From contig JADZDD010000017.1 of NCBI GenBank assembly GCA_020851235.1, positions 62,001 through 126,000 on the forward strand: 64,000 bases of DNA, read 5' to 3'. The first letter of the stretch is position 1, and the number at the start of each line of letters is the position of its first letter. Under the pieces are notes generated by a model, which ran no database searches, was not told where the DNA came from, and was given only the letters and a program-made list of their open reading frames with translations. The translations under genes were made by a program, and so were the position numbers. Positions 54,299 to 62,920 of the stretch are shown piece after piece. Origin of the DNA: Burkholderiales bacterium (GTDB lineage: Bacteria; Pseudomonadota; Gammaproteobacteria; Burkholderiales; Casimicrobiaceae).

Positions 54299-55164
54299 TG
54301 TCGGGTGGCATCGTTCCCGATTGGCTGCTCTCGATCGCCGCAGCGATCACGCTCTTCGCCGTCATGCTCGACCTGGGTCTTGCCATCGTGCCTGCCGAGT
54401 TCGCGCCGCTACTGCGACAGCCAGGCCCGATGCTGCGCGCCCTGTTCGCGGTGCTCGTCGCCGTCCCGGCAATCGTGTGGTTCACGGCGCGCATCTTCGA
54501 CGTCGCGCGCCCGGCGGAGGTCGGCATGATGCTGATGGCGATCTCACCAGGGGCTCCAGTGGCCTTGCGCCGGGCGCTCGGCGCGGGTGGGGACCGCAGC
54601 TTTGCGCCCGCGTTGCAGATCGCGCTCGCCTGTGCGGCGATCGTCTCCGTGCCGCTGTGGATCGCCGCGCTCGACGAATATTACGCAGGCTCGGCGTCAG
54701 CCGATCCCCGTCACCTCGCGCGCCAGGTGCTCGTCGCACAACTGGCCCCGCTCGCGCTCGGCATGTTGCTGCGCCGCTGCGCGCCGCGCGCGAGTTCGCG
54801 GCTGGCGGCGCCGCTGGGGCGCATCGCCACCGTGGCGTTACTCGCGCTCGCCGCGCTCGCGCTGATCGACGTCCACCCCACGGTGATCGACGCCGGCCCG
54901 CGCGTCGGCGCCGCGATCATCGCCGCGACGGTGCTGGCGCTCGCCACCGGGCACCTGCTCGGCGGAGCGGCGCCGGCGACGCGCACCACCACGGCGATCG
55001 CCTGCGGATCGCGCAATACCGGCCTCGCACTGCTCGTGGCCGCGCTCAATCACGCCACGGCCCCCGTCGTGGCCGCGGTGCTCGCCTATTTCGTGCTTTC
55101 GGCGGCAGCCGTATTTCCGTACGCGCTGTGGCGGCGGCACATGGCCGCGACCCGCACGACCTGA
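54295..55164 (+). CDS. BASS-family (bile acid:sodium symporter-like) transporter
   Basis: A 289-residue membrane protein with about nine helices. The segments MLDLGLAIVPAEFAPLLRQP, GMMLMAISPGAPVALRRALG and, near the end, AIACGSRNTGLALLVAALNH fit the two inverted halves of bile acid:sodium symporter-like proteins, whose crossover helices carry such Pro/Gly and NTG motifs. The natural substrate could be any organic anion. It overlaps DUF2254 by four bases, and PPK2 follows 24 bases later. An in-frame ATG directly after the first is an alternative start. Confidence 0.78.
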   Translation: MMSGGIVPDWLLSIAAAITLFAVMLDLGLAIVPAEFAPLLRQPGPMLRALFAVLVAVPAIVWFTARIFDVARPAEVGMMLMAISPGAPVALRRALGAGGDRSFAPALQIALACAAIVSVPLWIAALDEYYAGSASADPRHLARQVLVAQLAPLALGMLLRRCAPRASSRLAAPLGRIATVALLALAALALIDVHPTVIDAGPRVGAAIIAATVLALATGHLLGGAAPATRTTTAIACGSRNTGLALLVAALNHATAPVVAAVLAYFVLSAAAVFPYALWRRHMAATRTT

Positions 55165-55188
55165 AATCCACCACGAGGAGGACCCACC

Positions 55189-55998
55189 ATGGCCAAGACC
55201 AGAACAAGCGCAAGGACGCAGGACACGAAGCTCTCGAACAAGGAATACGCCAGCGCGCTCAAGGCGCTGCACGTCGAACTCGTCAAGCTCCAGCTCTGGG
55301 TGCAAGCGAAGGGCACCAAGGTCTGCGTCGTCTTCGAAGGCCGCGACGGCGCCGGCAAGGGAGGCACCATCAAGGCGCTCACCGAGCGGGTGAGTCCGCG
55401 CGTATTTCGCGTCGTGGCGCTGCCCGCTCCGACCGAACGCGAGCGCTCGCAGATGTACGTGCAGCGCTACCTCCCGCATCTGCCCGCCGCCGGTGAGATC
55501 GTCATCTTCGACCGGAGCTGGTACAACCGCGCCGGCGTTGAGCGCGTCATGGGCTTCACCCCAGAGGACCAGGTGGAGCGCTTCCTCAAGGGCCTGCCGC
55601 TCGTCGAGAAGGCCATCGTCGACTCCGGGGTCCTGCTGCTGAAATACTGGCTCGAAGTCTCCCCGGAAGAGCAGACGCGGCGCCTGAAGGCGCGCATCGA
55701 CGATGGTCGGAAGATCTGGAAGCTCTCGCCGATGGATCTGCGCTCGTACAGTCGCTGGTACGACTACTCGCGGGCTCGCGATGCCATGTTCGCCGCCACC
55801 GATACCGCCTGGGCGCCGTGGTACGTCGCGAACTCGGAGAGCAAGAAGCGTGTACGGCTCAACATCATCTCGCACCTGCTGGCCCAGATCCCTTACGAGG
55901 AGCTGCCGCGCGACAAGGTCGTGCTTCCGGCGCGCCAGAAGGCAAAGGGCTACCGGGAGCCCGACTACGCCTACAAGCGCGTGCCCGAAAAATACTGA
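55189..55998 (+). CDS. ppk2: Polyphosphate kinase 2
   Basis: A 269-residue class I PPK2 that transfers phosphate between polyphosphate and nucleoside diphosphates, mainly making GTP or ATP. The Walker A loop is VVFEGRDGAGKGGTIKALTE and the Walker B/lid parts are IVIFDRSWYNRAGVERVMGF and SPEEQTRRLKARIDDGRKIW. KLSPMDLRSYSRWYDYSRAR and the C-terminal RVRLNIISHLLAQIPYEELP complete the family. AGGAGG precedes the ATG. It is the last gene of the run starting at DUF3300. It provides nucleotide triphosphate without respiration. Confidence 0.95.
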   Translation: MAKTRTSARTQDTKLSNKEYASALKALHVELVKLQLWVQAKGTKVCVVFEGRDGAGKGGTIKALTERVSPRVFRVVALPAPTERERSQMYVQRYLPHLPAAGEIVIFDRSWYNRAGVERVMGFTPEDQVERFLKGLPLVEKAIVDSGVLLLKYWLEVSPEEQTRRLKARIDDGRKIWKLSPMDLRSYSRWYDYSRARDAMFAATDTAWAPWYVANSESKKRVRLNIISHLLAQIPYEELPRDKVVLPARQKAKGYREPDYAYKRVPEKY

Positions 55999-56075
55999 AC
56001 GCGCCTGCATCGCGCCTGCAAGCCGACGCCGCGATCCCGTCCGCAGCCGCTGCCGACCTGCGGACTGCGGCGCGG

Positions 56076-57764
56076 TCAGTCGCGCACTGCGGCATCGAGC
56101 GTGACGCGACGATCCACGTCGGCACTCGACACGACCCGCCGCAGGAGATCGCGCACCGTGGCGCGGGCCTCGACGAGCCGCAGCTCCACACGACGCGACG
56201 CGAGCTCTGTCTGCAGCGCGGCGAGAAAGCGCGCGCCGGCGATGTCGACGTAGGGCGAGCTCGACAGGTCCCACACGACGCGCCGCAGCGAGCTCCCGGC
56301 GCCGGCGATGAGCCGCGTCACCTCGTCGCCGACGTGCCCCACGTTGAAATACATGAGACTCGCCTCGACGCGGACGACAAGAACGTCCGGAACGTCCTCG
56401 TTCTCCGGATGACGCGCGACGTCCGAGTAGCGCTGCGTGCCTGGAATGCGCCCGAGCTTCGCCACGTGCGGGCGCGCGGCCCGGCCGATGAGCAACAGCA
56501 TCGAGACGATGGCCGCGAGCAGCACGCCCTGCAGGATTCCGAGCAGCAGCACGCCTGCCAATGCCACCATCGCGATCCAGAACTCGGTCCTTGCCAGCGC
56601 GTACGTGCGCCGCAACTCGCGCACGTCGACGAGACCTTTCACGGCCACGAGAACGATCGCGGCGAGCACGACGTCGGGAAGATTGCGCAGCAGGTCCGTG
56701 AGGTAGAGAAGGCAAAGCGCAATCGTCGCCGAGGCGAAGACGAGGGCAAGGGGCGTGCGTGCGCCCGCCTTGTCGTTGACTGTCGATTGCGACAGGCCAC
56801 CGGCCACGGGATACCCCTGGCCGAGTGCGGCTGCGAGATTGGCGGCGCCGAGGCCCAGGAGCTCCTGGCGCGGATCGATCGTCTGCCCATGCCGCTGCGC
56901 GAGCGCACGCGCCGCCGACACGCCCTCGATGTACGCGAGAAGGAAGCAGGCAATCGCGAGGGGAACGACACCGTCGATCGCTGCGGGTCGCAACGCGGGC
57001 AGCGCAAGACTGGGCAGACCCGACGGCAGCGCGCCGACGGTCTTGAATCCCATCTGGGCCAGCGGCGTGACCGAGAGGGCGACGATGGCGAGCGCGACGA
57101 CGACGAGCGCGACGGGGCGCCCAGGAAGGAAGTGCTCGCCCGCCATGAGCAGGAGGATCGCGGCCACGCCGAAGCCCAGGACGGCGAGATTCGTCGACGG
57201 AATCTGCGCGACGAGTATCCACCCGCGCTCGAAGAAATGCCCGCCACCGCCTGGCACGCCGAAGAGCTTGGGGAGCTGGGTCATCGCGATCGTGAGCGCC
57301 GCGCCGGCCTTGAAACCGAGCAGGACCGTCTCGCTGACGAAGTTGACGAGAGTGGAAAGGCGCAAGACCCACGCGATCACACTCACGACGGCAAAGAGCA
57401 GCGCCGTCAGCGCCGCCACCGCGGCGTACTGCGAAGGACCGGCGAGCGCCATGCCCCCAAGCGTGCTTCCGACGAGGATCGAGATCGCGGAGGTCGGCCC
57501 AATGGCGAGCTGCCGGGACGAGCCGAAGAGCGCGTACGCGGGGCCGGCGACGAGATAGCAATAGATGCCGTAGTACGGCGGAAGACCGGCGAGTGTGGCG
57601 TAGGCGAGCGAGACCGGTATCGCATACGCGGCGAGCGTCATGCCGGCCACGGCATCGTGCGGCAACCAATGCATGGGGTAGCTGCGCAGCCACCGCGCCG
57701 CCGGAACGAGGGCGAGCACGCGGCTCGAACCCTGCTGCGGCGACGCGTTCATCGGGCCGTCCAT
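56076..57764 (-). CDS. SulP-family anion transporter with STAS domain
   Basis: A 562-residue transporter. It has the SulP signature in the first helices (DAVAGMTLAAYAIPVSLAYA, LAGLPPYYGIYCYLVAGPAY, ALFGSSRQLAIGPTSAISIL), about 12 to 14 helices in all, and a C-terminal STAS domain (residues about 440-555: LVVRVEASLMYFNVGHVGDE, VVWDLSSSPYVDIAGARFLA). Such proteins carry sulfate, bicarbonate or other anions; the substrate is not evident. It is convergent with ppk2. The 145 bases before its start contain a stem-loop at 57862-57883. Confidence 0.92.
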   Translation of the reverse strand: MDGPMNASPQQGSSRVLALVPAARWLRSYPMHWLPHDAVAGMTLAAYAIPVSLAYATLAGLPPYYGIYCYLVAGPAYALFGSSRQLAIGPTSAISILVGSTLGGMALAGPSQYAAVAALTALLFAVVSVIAWVLRLSTLVNFVSETVLLGFKAGAALTIAMTQLPKLFGVPGGGGHFFERGWILVAQIPSTNLAVLGFGVAAILLLMAGEHFLPGRPVALVVVALAIVALSVTPLAQMGFKTVGALPSGLPSLALPALRPAAIDGVVPLAIACFLLAYIEGVSAARALAQRHGQTIDPRQELLGLGAANLAAALGQGYPVAGGLSQSTVNDKAGARTPLALVFASATIALCLLYLTDLLRNLPDVVLAAIVLVAVKGLVDVRELRRTYALARTEFWIAMVALAGVLLLGILQGVLLAAIVSMLLLIGRAARPHVAKLGRIPGTQRYSDVARHPENEDVPDVLVVRVEASLMYFNVGHVGDEVTRLIAGAGSSLRRVVWDLSSSPYVDIAGARFLAALQTELASRRVELRLVEARATVRDLLRRVVSSADVDRRVTLDAAVRD

Positions 57765-57861
57765 GTCGCCGCGACACCCGTGGCGCCGTCGGCGAAAACG
57801 CCGGACGCGCTTTCAGCGCCCGCGTGCCCCCGGTGCCCCGCCGGCGACACCGGATGCAACG

Positions 57862-57883
57862 TGCGCCACCCGTGGGTGGCGCA
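57862..57883 (-). terminator. Stem-loop between the small conserved gene and the SulP gene
   Basis: Perfect ten-base arms TGCGCCACCC and GGGTGGCGCA are separated by two bases. The structure lies 27-48 bases past the stop of the small minus-strand gene. There is no T run, so termination is likely but not proven. Confidence 0.5.
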
Positions 57884-57909
57884 GGCACGAGCGGACCGCG
57901 GCCGGGCGT

Positions 57910-58242
57910 CTACGAAGGCTCTCCGCCCAATCGATCGCCGAGACGCTTGCGAATGTTGGCGACGATCTCGGCGATGACTTCGGCGGTTGCCGCTTCGCCC
58001 ATGGCTTCCACGGCCTTTTCGCGCACGTGGTAGTGCATCATGAGGCTGGTGCGCAGCTTGTCGAAGGCAGGCTTGTTGGCCGTGCCGCATACCGATTCGT
58101 CGTTGCGCACGACGCGCTCGATGATGCCCGGGTCGAGAAGACGCACCTTGCACAGCATCGCGAGGCGGGCCACTTCGCGATCGACGTCGTCGAGGTTCCT
58201 CGCCCACCAGCCGGCACCCAGGTTGGTCTTCTCGCTGCTCAT
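57910..58242 (-). CDS. Small conserved protein of unknown function
   Basis: A 110-residue soluble, mostly helical protein starting MSSEKTNLGAGWWARNLDDV. It has a block DREVARLAMLCKVRLLDPGI, two cysteines (in LCKVR and VCGTAN), and HYHVREKAVEAMGEAATAEV with a basic C-terminal helix (IRKRLGDRLGGEPS). I do not recognise the family. The coding choice is supported by typical codon use and by the absence of a competing gene on either strand. It stands between the kinase-fusion gene and the SulP gene on the same strand. Confidence 0.65.
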   Translation of the reverse strand: MSSEKTNLGAGWWARNLDDVDREVARLAMLCKVRLLDPGIIERVVRNDESVCGTANKPAFDKLRTSLMMHYHVREKAVEAMGEAATAEVIAEIVANIRKRLGDRLGGEPS

Positions 58243-58286
58243 CTTGCCACTCTACGCGGGTCGGTGCCGAAGCGCCATGAGTTGGA

Positions 58287-59969
58287 TCACGCGACCCCGC
58301 CGCCGCGACCGTCGGCGATTTCGGTCAGCGTTTCGGGCAGGCCAAGACGCGCACGGACCTCATGCCACGCCTGCGGCCGGAAGGCATCGGCAAGCGGCGC
58401 CTCGGCGTCGCAACGCACGACGTCGCGCGACTCTTCGGCTGCCAGCGGCTCGCACGTCGCGATCTGCCGGGCGAGCACCGCGAGGTCGGCGTCCGAAGCG
58501 TCGCCCCCGGCGCGCGAGCGCGCGACGATGCGTTGCTCGAGCGTGGCGCGCTCCGCCTCGAAGCTGAGGATCGCGAATGGCACGTGCAGTTGGTGCGCGA
58601 GCGCGCGGGCGAGATCACGCTGCCAGCGCTTGAGGAAGGTGCCGTCGAGGATCGCAACGCGCCCCGAGGCGACGACCTGCCGCGCGAGCGCGCACACGCG
58701 CTCGTAGGTGGCGCGCGTGGCGGCAGGATCGTAGAGCCCGACGTCGATCCCCGAATGCGTGCGCGCGGTGGCGCTCATCCCCGCACCGCGCTTGCGCTCG
58801 ACGTCGGTGCGCACGCGCACGGCACCGGCCTGCTCGAGGAAGGCCTGCGAGCGCGACGTCTTGCCGGAGCCCGAGAGGCCGTGGGTGACGACGATCGCCG
58901 GGTGCCCCGGCGCCGCGTGCCGCGTGGCAAGCGCGACGTAGCGGCGACAGTCGCGATCGAGCGCGGCACGCTCCCCCACCGGCAACTGCGCCGCGCGCAG
59001 CGCCGCGACCTTGGCGCGCACCAGCGCCCGATAGACGACGAAAAAGGAGAGGAGCGCAAGGCCCGCGTAGTCGCCCGTGACCGACAGGTAGGCATCGACG
59101 AAGCGGTGCGCGAGATCGCGCCGGCCGTGATCCTCGAGGTCCATCGCGGTGAAGGCGATCTCGCTCATGACGTCGATCCAGCGCAGCTCATCGTTGAAGT
59201 CGATGCCGTCGAACACGACGAGGCGGGCGTCGATGCGCGCGATGTTGCGCAAGTGCAGGTCGCCGTGACACTCGCGCACGAAGCCGGCGGCGACGCGGGA
59301 CGCAAGCGTCGCGCGCAGGGCGTCGAACGCGCGCTCGGTCCACGCGCTCAAGGCGGCGAGCGCCGCGCACTCGTCCGGATCGTGGCGCAGGCGCGCAAGC
59401 TCGTCGAAGTTCTCGCGCGCGTAGGCGAGCACCTCCTGTGGTGAGCCGTGACCGGCGGCGGGGGTGGCGACGGCGACGTCAGCGTGGAAGCGCGCGACGA
59501 TGACGGCGAGGGCATCGATGTCGGATGCGGTGAGCGCGCCACGCGCGATTTCGTGCGTGAGCAGCCCCTCCTGCGCAAACTCGCGCATGCGCACGGCGTA
59601 CTCGATGGCCGCACCCGCTCCGTCGAGCTGCGGCGCGTCGACGCTGCCGGTGATCGGCACGACATCGAGATAGATCGCAGGCGCGAGCCGCCGGTTGAGC
59701 CTGATCTCCTCGTCGCAATAGTGGCGGCGCCGGGCGAGCGTCGAGAAGTCGACGAAGCCGAGCGAGAGCGCCTTCTTGATCTTGTAGGCGTGCGACCCGG
59801 TCAGGAGGACGTAGGAAAGATGCGTCTCGATGAGCCGCACTTCGCCGCTACCGGCCCTTGCGCGCAACGCGTCGCGCAGCGCCGCGACGAGCCGCGCCTG
59901 CCCGGCGGGAGCAAGCTCGACGCCGCGGTCGCCGTTGCCGGCCGTCGGCGGCTTCCCTTCACGCACCAT
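58287..59969 (-). CDS. Phosphotransferase-AAA kinase fusion protein
   Basis: A 560-residue two-domain protein. Residues about 40-330 form an aminoglycoside-phosphotransferase-like kinase: ETHLSYVLLTGSHAYKIKKA with its Lys, then the catalytic ECHGDLHLRNIARIDARLVV and the metal site VFDGIDFNDELRWIDVMSEI. Residues about 355-550 are a P-loop kinase domain: VVTHGLSGSGKTSRSQAFLE, RTDVERKRGAG and LDGTFLKRWQRDLA. This architecture is known as bifunctional aminoglycoside phosphotransferase/ATP-binding protein and is found near stress genes. The true substrate is unknown; drug resistance should not be assumed. It is 52 bases downstream of ackA on the same strand. Confidence 0.88.
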   Translation of the reverse strand: MVREGKPPTAGNGDRGVELAPAGQARLVAALRDALRARAGSGEVRLIETHLSYVLLTGSHAYKIKKALSLGFVDFSTLARRRHYCDEEIRLNRRLAPAIYLDVVPITGSVDAPQLDGAGAAIEYAVRMREFAQEGLLTHEIARGALTASDIDALAVIVARFHADVAVATPAAGHGSPQEVLAYARENFDELARLRHDPDECAALAALSAWTERAFDALRATLASRVAAGFVRECHGDLHLRNIARIDARLVVFDGIDFNDELRWIDVMSEIAFTAMDLEDHGRRDLAHRFVDAYLSVTGDYAGLALLSFFVVYRALVRAKVAALRAAQLPVGERAALDRDCRRYVALATRHAAPGHPAIVVTHGLSGSGKTSRSQAFLEQAGAVRVRTDVERKRGAGMSATARTHSGIDVGLYDPAATRATYERVCALARQVVASGRVAILDGTFLKRWQRDLARALAHQLHVPFAILSFEAERATLEQRIVARSRAGGDASDADLAVLARQIATCEPLAAEESRDVVRCDAEAPLADAFRPQAWHEVRARLGLPETLTEIADGRGGGVA

Positions 59970-60021
59970 GTCGTCGGCCCGTCCTTGCGGCTCGCAGCGT
60001 TCCTCGCTGCCTCGGCAGATC

Positions 60022-61233
60022 CTATCGCGTCGCGAGATACGCCTGCGCGTGCTGCGCGATCATGAGTTCCTCGTCGGTGGGAACGACCCACGCGCTCGTG
60101 CGGCTGTCGGCGGTGCTGATGCGTGCGCCGTGTCGCGCATTGGCCTCGGCGTCGAGTTCGACGCCCAGCCAGGCCGCGGCCCGGCAGACCCGCTCGCGCA
60201 AGGCGACGCTGTGTTCCCCGATGCCGGCGGTGAAGACGATCGCGTCGAGGCCACCCAGCGCCGCGGCCAGCGCGCCGAGATCGCAGCCGATGCGATACAC
60301 GAAGAGCTCGATCGCCTCGCGCGCATGCGGATCGGCGCTCGCCTCCAGCGTGCGCATGTCGCTCGACACGCCCGACACGCCGAGCAAGCCCGATTGCTGG
60401 TAGATGAGGCGCTCGACGGCGGCCGCGTCCATGCGCAGCTCGGTCATGCAGTAGAGGAGCACTCCGGGGTCGAGCGCACCGCACCGCGTGCCCATCGGCA
60501 GGCCGTCGACCGTGGTGAAGCCCATCGTGGTGGCGGCGCTGCGCCCGGCGGCGAGCGCGCACATGCTGGCACCGTTGCCCAGGTGGAGAACGACCGTGCG
60601 CCCGGCGGCCGCCCGCGCGTCGAGCGCGGGCAGCGCCTGCGCGATGTACTCGTACGACAGGCCGTGGAAGCCGTAGCGCACGATCCCGCGCGCGGTCAGC
60701 TCGCGCGGCAGCGCGAAGGTGCGCGCAACCGCCGGCTGCGTGCGATGGAACGCCGTGTCGAAGCAAACGACCTGCGGCACGTCGGGCAAGCGCTCGAGCA
60801 ACACCCGGATCGGCGCCAGCGTGTGCGACTGGTGCAGCGGCGCGAGCGGCACCAGACGATCGAGCGCGGCGACGAGCGCGGCGTCGGCGCGCACCGGCAG
60901 CATGAATTCGGCGCCGCCATGCACGACGCGATGGCCGACCGCGGTGAGCGTGAGCCCGGTGAACTGCCGGTCCAGAAAAGCGAGGAGGTAGTCGAGTGCG
61001 CTTTGATGATCGAGCGTTCCCGGAGGAAGCTTCTCGTCGGCGACGACGCGGCCGGCGGCGCGCGCGACGAAGCGCGGCGACACGCCCAGGCCTTCGAGTT
61101 GCCCACGCAGCGTGGGCGTGAGCGCGCCGCCCGCGGTGCGGTACAGCGCGAACTTGAGGCTCGACGACCCGGCGTTGAGCGAGAGGATGGTCCCGTCCGC
61201 GAGCGCGTGACGGGCCGTGGCCGCCGCACTCAT
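60022..61233 (-). CDS. ackA: Acetate kinase
   Basis: A 403-residue acetate kinase that makes ATP from acetyl phosphate and ADP. Motifs in order: ILSLNAGSSSLKFALYR, AVGHRVVHGGAEF, VCFDTAFHRTQP with the catalytic Asp, YGFHGLSYEYIAQ, LHLGNGASMCALAAG, MGTRCGALDPGVLL, IVFTAGIGEHS and the final PTDEELMIAQHA with the metal Glu. The start MSAAATARHAL overlaps the stop of the MCE-linked lipoprotein gene (ATGA). The frame continues upstream but only as a shadow. No pta or phosphoketolase is in the window. Confidence 0.96.
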   Translation of the reverse strand: MSAAATARHALADGTILSLNAGSSSLKFALYRTAGGALTPTLRGQLEGLGVSPRFVARAAGRVVADEKLPPGTLDHQSALDYLLAFLDRQFTGLTLTAVGHRVVHGGAEFMLPVRADAALVAALDRLVPLAPLHQSHTLAPIRVLLERLPDVPQVVCFDTAFHRTQPAVARTFALPRELTARGIVRYGFHGLSYEYIAQALPALDARAAAGRTVVLHLGNGASMCALAAGRSAATTMGFTTVDGLPMGTRCGALDPGVLLYCMTELRMDAAAVERLIYQQSGLLGVSGVSSDMRTLEASADPHAREAIELFVYRIGCDLGALAAALGGLDAIVFTAGIGEHSVALRERVCRAAAWLGVELDAEANARHGARISTADSRTSAWVVPTDEELMIAQHAQAYLATR

Positions 61234-61853
61234 GCGACGGGCAGCGTCACCGCTGCCAGGTCGTGCGCAAGTTCGGCGAGGATCCCGGAGAACGCCTTGT
61301 TCTGCGCCTCGATGTACGCGGCAGCACTGCCGCTCGCGAACGGGATCGCGCGCTCGTACGCGCGTGACCACGTCGGCACGCCGGCTTCGCCCGCGTACGG
61401 GCGCAGGAACCAGGTGATGCGCAGGATGGCGAGCGGCTTGGCCTCGACCCGGCCGTCGCCGTAGAGCGCATCGACGAAACCATCGAGCACCCAGTCGGGC
61501 TCGACCTGCGCGCTGGGCGGCACCACCGAGGCAAAGACCTTCGCGGCGGCGAGCGCGCGTGCCGTCGCTTCGGCGATGTTGGCGGCGGGCGCAACCAGGA
61601 ACTCGTGATAGTAGTCGGTCTCGAACTTGAGGTCGGTCTCGCGATAGACGAAGGTGCGACCCCGGTACGGCGCGGCGACGGTGACGCTGCCGACGCGCAG
61701 AAGCCCGGGCTGCGTGCGCGCCACGACCGGCGGCAGCGCAGGTTCCAGGATGTAGGTCCCCTTGACGGGTGCGGGGCGGGAGCAACCGGCCACGGCCACG
61801 ACGGCAGCGCTCGCCGCGGCGAGATGAACGAAACGACGGCGGGAGACGGTCAT
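61230..61853 (-). CDS. ABC-type transport auxiliary lipoprotein (PqiC/MCE-linked)
   Basis: A 207-residue lipoprotein with a twin-arginine-like start (MTVSRRRFVHLAAASAAVV) and lipobox AVAGCSRP. The mature part has the family flow: YILEPALPP, LLRVGSVTVAAPYRGRTFVY, FETDYYHEFLVAPAANIAEA, EPDWVLDGFVDALYGDG and YIEAQNKAFSGILAEL. These lipoproteins sit in the outer membrane or periplasm and accompany MCE-type lipid transporters. Its start overlaps the stop of the MlaD-type gene, and its stop overlaps the ackA start. It is the fourth gene of the operon. Confidence 0.88.
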   Translation of the reverse strand: MTVSRRRFVHLAAASAAVVAVAGCSRPAPVKGTYILEPALPPVVARTQPGLLRVGSVTVAAPYRGRTFVYRETDLKFETDYYHEFLVAPAANIAEATARALAAAKVFASVVPPSAQVEPDWVLDGFVDALYGDGRVEAKPLAILRITWFLRPYAGEAGVPTWSRAYERAIPFASGSAAAYIEAQNKAFSGILAELAHDLAAVTLPVA

Positions 61854-62911
61854 GGCTTGCGCTCCAGTGGTTTGGGCGGCGCACCGAAGATCACGCTCCC
61901 CGGATAGCGCTTGGCGTCCTCGGTCAAATCGCGCAAGTTGTCGGTGATCTGGCGCAGGTTCTCGAAGGTCGTGGCGATATCGGCGTCCTGCGAGCCGAAG
62001 AGACGGTCGAAGCGGCCGACGATGCGCTCCAGGTCGGCGATCGTCTTCGCGAGCTTGGGATCGCTCACGAGCTTGCGCACGCTCACCATCGCCGCCGACG
62101 CGTCCTCGGGGATCTTGCGCCAGGCGGGATTGTCGAGTTGCTCCTTGAGCGCCGCGTTGGTCTTTCGCATCTCGCTCAGGAGCGCAACCGCCTCATCGCT
62201 CACCTTCCGGGTATCGAGGCCGTCGAGGGCGCGGTCGAGCTTGGCGAGCGTCGTTTCGGTCTGCGCCGCGAGCTTCCTCGTATCGATGCCGCCGATGCGA
62301 TCGGTGGTGACGTCGAGGAGCTTGTCGAGGCGCGTGATCGTGGCTTCGAAGTCGATGCGATGGAGCTTCTCGAGGATGTCCTGCGCCGCATTGACGATGG
62401 CGGTGACCGTCGATGGCGCGCTCGGGATGTACAGGTGCTCGGGCTCCCAGAAGATCGGCAGCGTCGGCGGCGGCGGATCGATGTAGTCCATCTCGAGGTA
62501 GTTCGTGCCGGTGATCCCCTGCGGCGCGAGGCGCACCCGCAAGCCCTTCTCCACCTCGAGCTTGCCCATCTTGGGGTCGGTCATGTCGCCCGCCGCTGCG
62601 CGTCCGCCGACCAGACGCGGCTGCAACTGCGCCTCGACGAGAACGTAGCGCTGGCGCTGGTTCATCGGGAGGTCGAGCTGGTAGCGCGTGTAGGTGAAGG
62701 TGATCTTCGTCACCTCGCCGATGGTGACCCCGCGATACTTGAAGCGCGAGCCGACGTCGAGGCCCTGCACCGACTCCTTGAAGTACGTCTCGATGAGCAC
62801 CTTGCGCTCGAACCAGCGGCCGGTGCCAATGATGACGAGGACCACGACGCCGGCGACGACCGCGCCGATCACGAACAGACCGAGCTTGAAGTAATTGGCT
62901 TTCTGGCTCAT
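61850..62911 (-). CDS. MlaD-family MCE protein
   Basis: A 353-residue protein with one N-terminal membrane helix (LGLFVIGAVVAGVVVLVIIG) followed by an MCE domain (about residues 35-125: GLDVGSRFKYRGVTIGEVTK, LRVRLAPQGITGTNYLEMDY). A long helical C-terminal region follows (TETTLAKLDRALDGLDTRKV, RIVGRFDRLFGSQDADI). It is longer than E. coli MlaD (183) and closer to the single-MCE type with a helical extension. The protein is a periplasmic substrate-binding ring of a lipid ABC transporter. Nine bases separate it from the ATPase gene. Confidence 0.92.
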   Translation of the reverse strand: MSQKANYFKLGLFVIGAVVAGVVVLVIIGTGRWFERKVLIETYFKESVQGLDVGSRFKYRGVTIGEVTKITFTYTRYQLDLPMNQRQRYVLVEAQLQPRLVGGRAAAGDMTDPKMGKLEVEKGLRVRLAPQGITGTNYLEMDYIDPPPPTLPIFWEPEHLYIPSAPSTVTAIVNAAQDILEKLHRIDFEATITRLDKLLDVTTDRIGGIDTRKLAAQTETTLAKLDRALDGLDTRKVSDEAVALLSEMRKTNAALKEQLDNPAWRKIPEDASAAMVSVRKLVSDPKLAKTIADLERIVGRFDRLFGSQDADIATTFENLRQITDNLRDLTEDAKRYPGSVIFGAPPKPLERKP

Positions 62912-62920
62912 GGAATGGGC

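Noticed and set aside
58287-59969. Antibiotic-resistance gene (aminoglycoside phosphotransferase)
   Set aside because: The domain is only distantly APH-like and is fused to a second kinase; the known architecture is chromosomal and not tied to resistance.
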